From contig DASWHX010000031.1 in NCBI GenBank assembly GCA_036397995.1, positions 1-19,533 of the forward strand: 19,533 nt of DNA. The letters run 5' to 3'. Below the pieces are notes generated by a model. That model saw only the letters and a list, made by a program, of their open reading frames with translations. It was not told the DNA's origin and ran no database searches. This stretch comes from DASWHX01 sp036397995 (GTDB lineage Bacteria; Bacteroidota; Bacteroidia; Cytophagales; Cyclobacteriaceae). Below, piece by piece: positions 15,908-19,533 of the stretch. Each line of letters begins with the position of its first letter. Position 1 is the stretch's first letter. Made by a program: the position numbers and the translations under genes.

Positions 15908-16356
15908 AGATCGCTTCTTTCACCAACCGTTAAAACTTCTATGTCAAAAATAAGATTGGCATTCGGCGGGATTGAGCCCCGGCCGGCCGGCCCGTATCCG
16001 AGTTGAGATGGGATATGAACTTTCAAACGGTCGCCTTCTTTCATATACGATAAGGCTTCCTCAAATCCCGGGATGTGAGAAGTAACTCCATGAACAAAGA
16101 CATATTCTCTTCCGTCATCCCGGCTTGACCAAATAAGCGTGCCATCTTCCAGGGTGAGGATGCAATGAGTTGTGATCTTTTTGCCATTCTCAACTTCAGG
16201 TCCTGACCCATTTTTAATCATTGTATACTTTAAGCCGGAATCGGTAGTAATTTCATCAGTTCCGGAATCGGAAGCATCTGCAATCTCTTGCCTGGAGGAT
16301 GATGTACAAGAAACAATCAGGGAAACGGTAAGGACAAGTAAAAAGAATTTTTGCAT
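15904..16356 (-). CDS. FKBP-type peptidyl-prolyl isomerase lipoprotein
   Basis: A 150-residue lipoprotein. Signal peptide MQKFFLLVLTVSLIVSC gives the lipidated cysteine at C17, followed by a Ser/Asp/Glu linker to about 38. The FKBP domain fills the rest: SGLKYTMIKNGSG, then VHGVTSHIPGFEEALSYMKE, HIPSQLGYGPAGRG and IPPNANLIFDIEVL. The active-site aromatic and aliphatic positions appear conserved, although the first conserved aromatic strand is somewhat altered (THCILTLEDGTLIWSS). It should help fold exported proteins in the periplasm or at the outer membrane. It begins two bases after the stop of the DUF3857 gene, so it is in that operon and may help fold the two large exported proteins encoded ahead of it (inference). 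Confidence 0.9.
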   Translation of the reverse strand: MQKFFLLVLTVSLIVSCTSSSRQEIADASDSGTDEITTDSGLKYTMIKNGSGPEVENGKKITTHCILTLEDGTLIWSSRDDGREYVFVHGVTSHIPGFEEALSYMKEGDRLKVHIPSQLGYGPAGRGSIPPNANLIFDIEVLTVGERSDL

Positions 16357-16358
16357 AA

Positions 16359-18311
16359 TTATTTTTTTTCCAATACTAAAACAATTTTGTTAAAATCGGC
16401 AGCTGCATTAATCACTTTTCTAAATTCTTCAAAATCTTCCACCGGACAACGCAGCTCATTATAATATTCTTCACAAACCAGTTTTAAAACATTTCCTTCA
16501 ATGGTGTAGTTGGAGGTAAAGCCAAAAATTGCCTTCTCATCTTTGAGATGCAGTACCTCCATGTTTATATCATCCGGGTTCTTTACCACATAGCCGTCTG
16601 GAATGGTGAAATTAACATGCCTGATATATTTGCGGAGATAATCATTTTCCATTGGCATTACCCTTTTTCTTACCTGATACATTTCCACCTGCGGCCCGAT
16701 TATTTCTCCAATTTTGAACAAAATTTTTGAACCGGCCTTCTCAACAATTGTTGAAGAAGTGAATTTTGCCTTGATAATAAAGGGGAAATCCAGGGGTGAT
16801 AAATTTGCTTCTCCATTTTCAACTTGAATAGATTGAAACACAGCATCTTCGGCCGCACTTCGAACAAAGTCTTCAAGAATTGTTCTGCTGTCATTCTCGG
16901 GAATAAAGGAATAATAAGGTTGAATGGATAACGCATTGTAGCCACCCATTGTTCGCTTAAAGTCAATTTGTACTGAAGACATTCCGGTTTCAAACTTCAT
17001 ATCAATTTCCATTTTGTCGAAACTCTGGTCGGCACCTATGGCAGGGATGTATTCAACCCGTCCTTCCGCGGATTCAAAATTACCAAGAGAAAACGTTTTA
17101 ATAAACAACCCATTATTGTCAGTCAAAAAGAAAGGAACCATCCCGTACCTGTATTCATACTTATCCGGACTCAGGAATTTTTTGGTTCCGGGAAAGTAGA
17201 AAAGATATTCGGAGAGGTTATTCCAATTTTCGAACTCTGAGTCAAAACCTGTTTCATCCCTCCCATTGGTTAAAACTATTTCCGAGTCAATCTCAAGTTG
17301 CTTGAAGATGGCAGCAAATAATCTTACAATACCGTTAGTATTCGTATAATTACGAGCTATTATCATGGCTAATTCATCAATATCTGAAAGCGCGCCTTCC
17401 TGAATACTGATATGAGTTTTTACATAATTTTCAATTTGTCTGATTTTACTTTCAATATCAACTTCTTTAAATTCAATAAGACTAATAAATTTTTGTACGG
17501 CTTCTTTATCAAGATCCGAGACACCCCCGTAAATGACTTCGTAAATACGCTGAGTCGCATCATTCCATGTAAGTATCTCACCCGGACCCTGATCAAAGTT
17601 GAAAGCAAGTTTATACTCTACTCTCATCCGGCTTGCAGTGTATGCGGAATACTCTTCATTTTCCAATTCAGGAATATATCTCACGGCGGCAGAATAATAC
17701 CGCTTCTGATCCTTTACTTCCTCATTTACCTGAGGATACCCGTTATACCCTTTAAATTCAAATTTCAGATGCTCGGGACAGATCAGAAAGAATTCGGAAT
17801 TCAGGATGGGAATTGATTCTTGCACGAATTCGCTTCCGAAATATCTTTTTCCAACCTTAGCAGTGTATTTATACTCTACCTCGCTCCCGGCTTCAAGTCC
17901 TTCAACAGCAAAAATCCGGAAAGCATTTCCAGTCTCATCATCTTTTATTTCCTTGATATTATCGCTGTTCAGGTCCTGGATACCGCCGGAAGGACTTATA
18001 GATCGCGCCTGAATGGAAATCAATTCAACCGCATTATACATGGGTACATAAATCCTGTTATGCCGCTGGATTCCTTCATCATTATTAACCCTGATTATTT
18101 TATGCACGGTAGAGTAAATGTATAAATCGTCCTCCTCCTCAAAATATTCATTCAGAAGATAATCTTTTAAATAAAGCGACGGTAATTTCTCATGACCAGG
18201 GGTGATAGAAATCCTTTCTCTCCCTTCATGCCATTCGGTATTCTTATATTCCTGAGAAAAAGACAGAGCAGGAAGCAAAGTCCATACTGATATTATGATT
18301 TTCTTGAACAT
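16359..18311 (-). CDS. DUF3857 protein with a catalytically dead transglutaminase-like domain
   Basis: A 650-residue exported protein (signal MFKKIIISVWTLLPALSFSQ). Residues about 45-260 form the DUF3857 beta domain (YSTVHKIIRVNNDEGIQ, EYKYTAKVG); a transglutaminase-like core follows at about 280-410, then a beta-rich C-terminal half. Against the neighbouring gene's product the core aligns without gaps around the active site, but the catalytic Cys is T325 (YTNTNG versus YGDCKD), the His is Leu (NNLSEYL versus DNHMIAT) and the Asp is Ser (FLSPD versus FLDAT). It cannot be an active transglutaminase or protease of this fold and may be a binding or partner protein. It begins directly at the preceding stop codon (TAAATG), so translation is probably coupled. 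Molecular function is unknown. Confidence 0.8.
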   Translation of the reverse strand: MFKKIIISVWTLLPALSFSQEYKNTEWHEGRERISITPGHEKLPSLYLKDYLLNEYFEEEDDLYIYSTVHKIIRVNNDEGIQRHNRIYVPMYNAVELISIQARSISPSGGIQDLNSDNIKEIKDDETGNAFRIFAVEGLEAGSEVEYKYTAKVGKRYFGSEFVQESIPILNSEFFLICPEHLKFEFKGYNGYPQVNEEVKDQKRYYSAAVRYIPELENEEYSAYTASRMRVEYKLAFNFDQGPGEILTWNDATQRIYEVIYGGVSDLDKEAVQKFISLIEFKEVDIESKIRQIENYVKTHISIQEGALSDIDELAMIIARNYTNTNGIVRLFAAIFKQLEIDSEIVLTNGRDETGFDSEFENWNNLSEYLFYFPGTKKFLSPDKYEYRYGMVPFFLTDNNGLFIKTFSLGNFESAEGRVEYIPAIGADQSFDKMEIDMKFETGMSSVQIDFKRTMGGYNALSIQPYYSFIPENDSRTILEDFVRSAAEDAVFQSIQVENGEANLSPLDFPFIIKAKFTSSTIVEKAGSKILFKIGEIIGPQVEMYQVRKRVMPMENDYLRKYIRHVNFTIPDGYVVKNPDDINMEVLHLKDEKAIFGFTSNYTIEGNVLKLVCEEYYNELRCPVEDFEEFRKVINAAADFNKIVLVLEKK

Positions 18312-19533
18312 TTATTTCTTTTTTAGGATTAATGCGTCTGTATAGGCTTCATTAATTTTATTAATAACGTCATTCCAAGCCGGGAATTTCTCTAATGCTA
18401 GAATTAAATATTCTACAAACACGGTCTTGCGAAGAATCACTTTACTTCCCAATAATTCATAATTAATTGAATATCCTGCAACTTCATTCATGAACTCCGA
18501 ATTCCGGGGAAGATGTTCAATTTCGTACCCGTTTGGAATTTCCAGTGTCGTAATGTAGGTGTGCTCATACTTGTATTCCGTCTCAATGGGATATTTTCTC
18601 CTCTCAATATCGATTAATTGATTAAAAAATGGTTTGCTAAGATTCAAATTCAAATAAATCTCATCGCCAATCTGCTTATAGTAATCCTGAATGTTGAAAG
18701 AATATGTTATTTCTAAAGGCAAATCTTTATTTGTAAGGTTGGTCAGATTATAATTTTCCAGCAGGAATTTGTTGCTTCCACGGGTCAGTTTAGCTTTGAT
18801 CAATTCATCCAACTTAGTTCCGGAAGCAAAAGTTATTCTGTATGTATCAAAAATCTTTTCATAACCGCCCTCGGAAAGTATACCATTTCCAATAACCCGA
18901 CCGTTTGATATTTTTATGATACTTGAATCTCGCTTAAAATTTACTTTGCGGTCAATTACAGGCACTGTTTCCAGCCGGTAACTGTCAGGTCCGGTCTGCA
19001 CGAGGGCTTGCTTTCCCTGGATCATGGAAGAAGGGAGTCCATACTGGGTATATTTACTTGTTGCATCAAGAAATTGAGGATCCCCATCTTTGTAATAAGT
19101 GGCTATCATGTGATTATCAACAATCGGCGTTGGAACTTCCTCATAAGAATAGGGGATATCCCGCGAGCCTATCCAGGTGAAGTAGGAATTGATGCCTGCA
19201 ATTTTAAGCATGCTGCGGGTGATGCAAGCCATGTCCTTACAATCGCCATACCGGTTGGAAAAAATGTAATTTGCATTGTGAGGTATAAATCCCCGCATGC
19301 CTTCCTCGAATGCGATGTATTTTATGTTATCCTGAACCCAATAAAAAATAGCCTGTACTTTTTCCTCCTCCGTGGCGAGGTCTTGCGTGAGTCCTTCAAC
19401 TGTTTTTCTTAAATCAGGACTTTCTTCACTATCCAGATGAGAGGTAAAAGTAGAATACCAATCAAACAAATTTTTCACTTCTCCTAAAATCACGTGCTCT
19501 TCAGTTCCTTTTTTAACTTTTGAAATATAATAA
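18312..19533 (-). CDS. DUF3857/transglutaminase-like protein, intact catalytic triad (5' end beyond window)
   Basis: The frame is open to the right edge. A GTG at 19491-19493 could be taken as a start, but the residues before it (ISKVKKGTEEHVILGEV) continue like protein, so the N-terminal DUF3857 part and any signal peptide lie outside. The visible part begins near the end of that domain (NLFDWYSTFTSHL). The transglutaminase core follows: YWVQDNIKYIA, the catalytic Cys in NRYGDCKDMA (codon 19239-19241), His in VDNHMIATYY and Asp in PQFLDATSKY. The C-terminal 200 residues form the beta-rich domain usual for these proteins and end EAYTDALILKKK. It probably acts in the periplasm as a cysteine peptidase or amide-transfer enzyme; the substrate is unknown. 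It is the first visible gene of an operon with its dead paralogue and an FKBP lipoprotein. Confidence 0.88.
   Translation of the reverse strand, partial: YYISKVKKGTEEHVILGEVKNLFDWYSTFTSHLDSEESPDLRKTVEGLTQDLATEEEKVQAIFYWVQDNIKYIAFEEGMRGFIPHNANYIFSNRYGDCKDMACITRSMLKIAGINSYFTWIGSRDIPYSYEEVPTPIVDNHMIATYYKDGDPQFLDATSKYTQYGLPSSMIQGKQALVQTGPDSYRLETVPVIDRKVNFKRDSSIIKISNGRVIGNGILSEGGYEKIFDTYRITFASGTKLDELIKAKLTRGSNKFLLENYNLTNLTNKDLPLEITYSFNIQDYYKQIGDEIYLNLNLSKPFFNQLIDIERRKYPIETEYKYEHTYITTLEIPNGYEIEHLPRNSEFMNEVAGYSINYELLGSKVILRKTVFVEYLILALEKFPAWNDVINKINEAYTDALILKKK

Noticed and set aside
15966..16000. GC-rich palindromic run (CCGGCCGGCCGG) that could be a regulatory or repeat element
   Set aside because: It lies inside the FKBP coding region and simply encodes the Gly/Pro/Ala-rich loop GYGPAGRG; no second copy was seen.

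Overview
The window looks like chromosomal DNA of a member of the Bacteroidota, probably a Cytophagia/Cytophagales-type bacterium. This rests on moderately AT-rich DNA, weak Shine-Dalgarno sites, a TAnnTTTG-like promoter element, many lipoproteins and outer-membrane proteins, a C-terminal domain resembling a type IX secretion sorting tail, tandem DUF3857/transglutaminase genes, and an M23 peptidase with the H-x-C motif I associate with this phylum. No rRNA, tRNA, CRISPR array, transposase, phage or plasmid gene is visible. The order-level placement is inference.

Layout. (1) 111-1391, plus strand: a membrane-anchored M23 cell-wall peptidase. (2) 1528-3209, minus strand: a cluster of small exported proteins (a beta-barrel-like protein and two small lipoprotein genes). 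Each of the two lipoprotein genes appears to carry a single +1 frameshift, so the cluster is decaying, phase-variable or affected by base-calling errors. (3) 3210-3547: a gene-poor stretch with a terminator-like hairpin on the minus strand, a GC-rich imperfect palindrome and a possible promoter. (4) 3548-5842: a large patatin-phospholipase/outer-membrane barrel protein, followed by a flavin split-barrel protein (5910-6566). (5) 6547-8525: an all-alpha NTP-pyrophosphohydrolase-like gene, divergent from a class-3-type aldehyde dehydrogenase. (6) 8725-11283: a TerB-like protein, an acyl-ACP thioesterase and a periplasmic amidohydrolase; the last two are closely spaced. (7) 11316-11530: a degenerate tandem repeat with a perfect 10-bp hairpin, between convergent genes. 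(8) 11537-12766, minus: an M20-family amidohydrolase (N-carbamoyl amino acid/allantoate type). (9) 12851-15907, plus: a large AsmA-family protein. (10) 15904-19533, minus: a tight operon of two DUF3857/transglutaminase-like proteins and an FKBP-type lipoprotein. The first of these genes runs off the right edge.

Shared themes are envelope biogenesis (M23 peptidase, AsmA, patatin barrel, FKBP lipoprotein, transglutaminase pair) and lipid metabolism (patatin, acyl-ACP thioesterase, aldehyde dehydrogenase). I see no clear new defence or mobile system. The observations most worth a second look are the paired intact and catalytically dead transglutaminases, the two frameshifted small lipoprotein genes, the 11.3-11.5 kb hairpin repeat and the H-x-C M23 peptidase.
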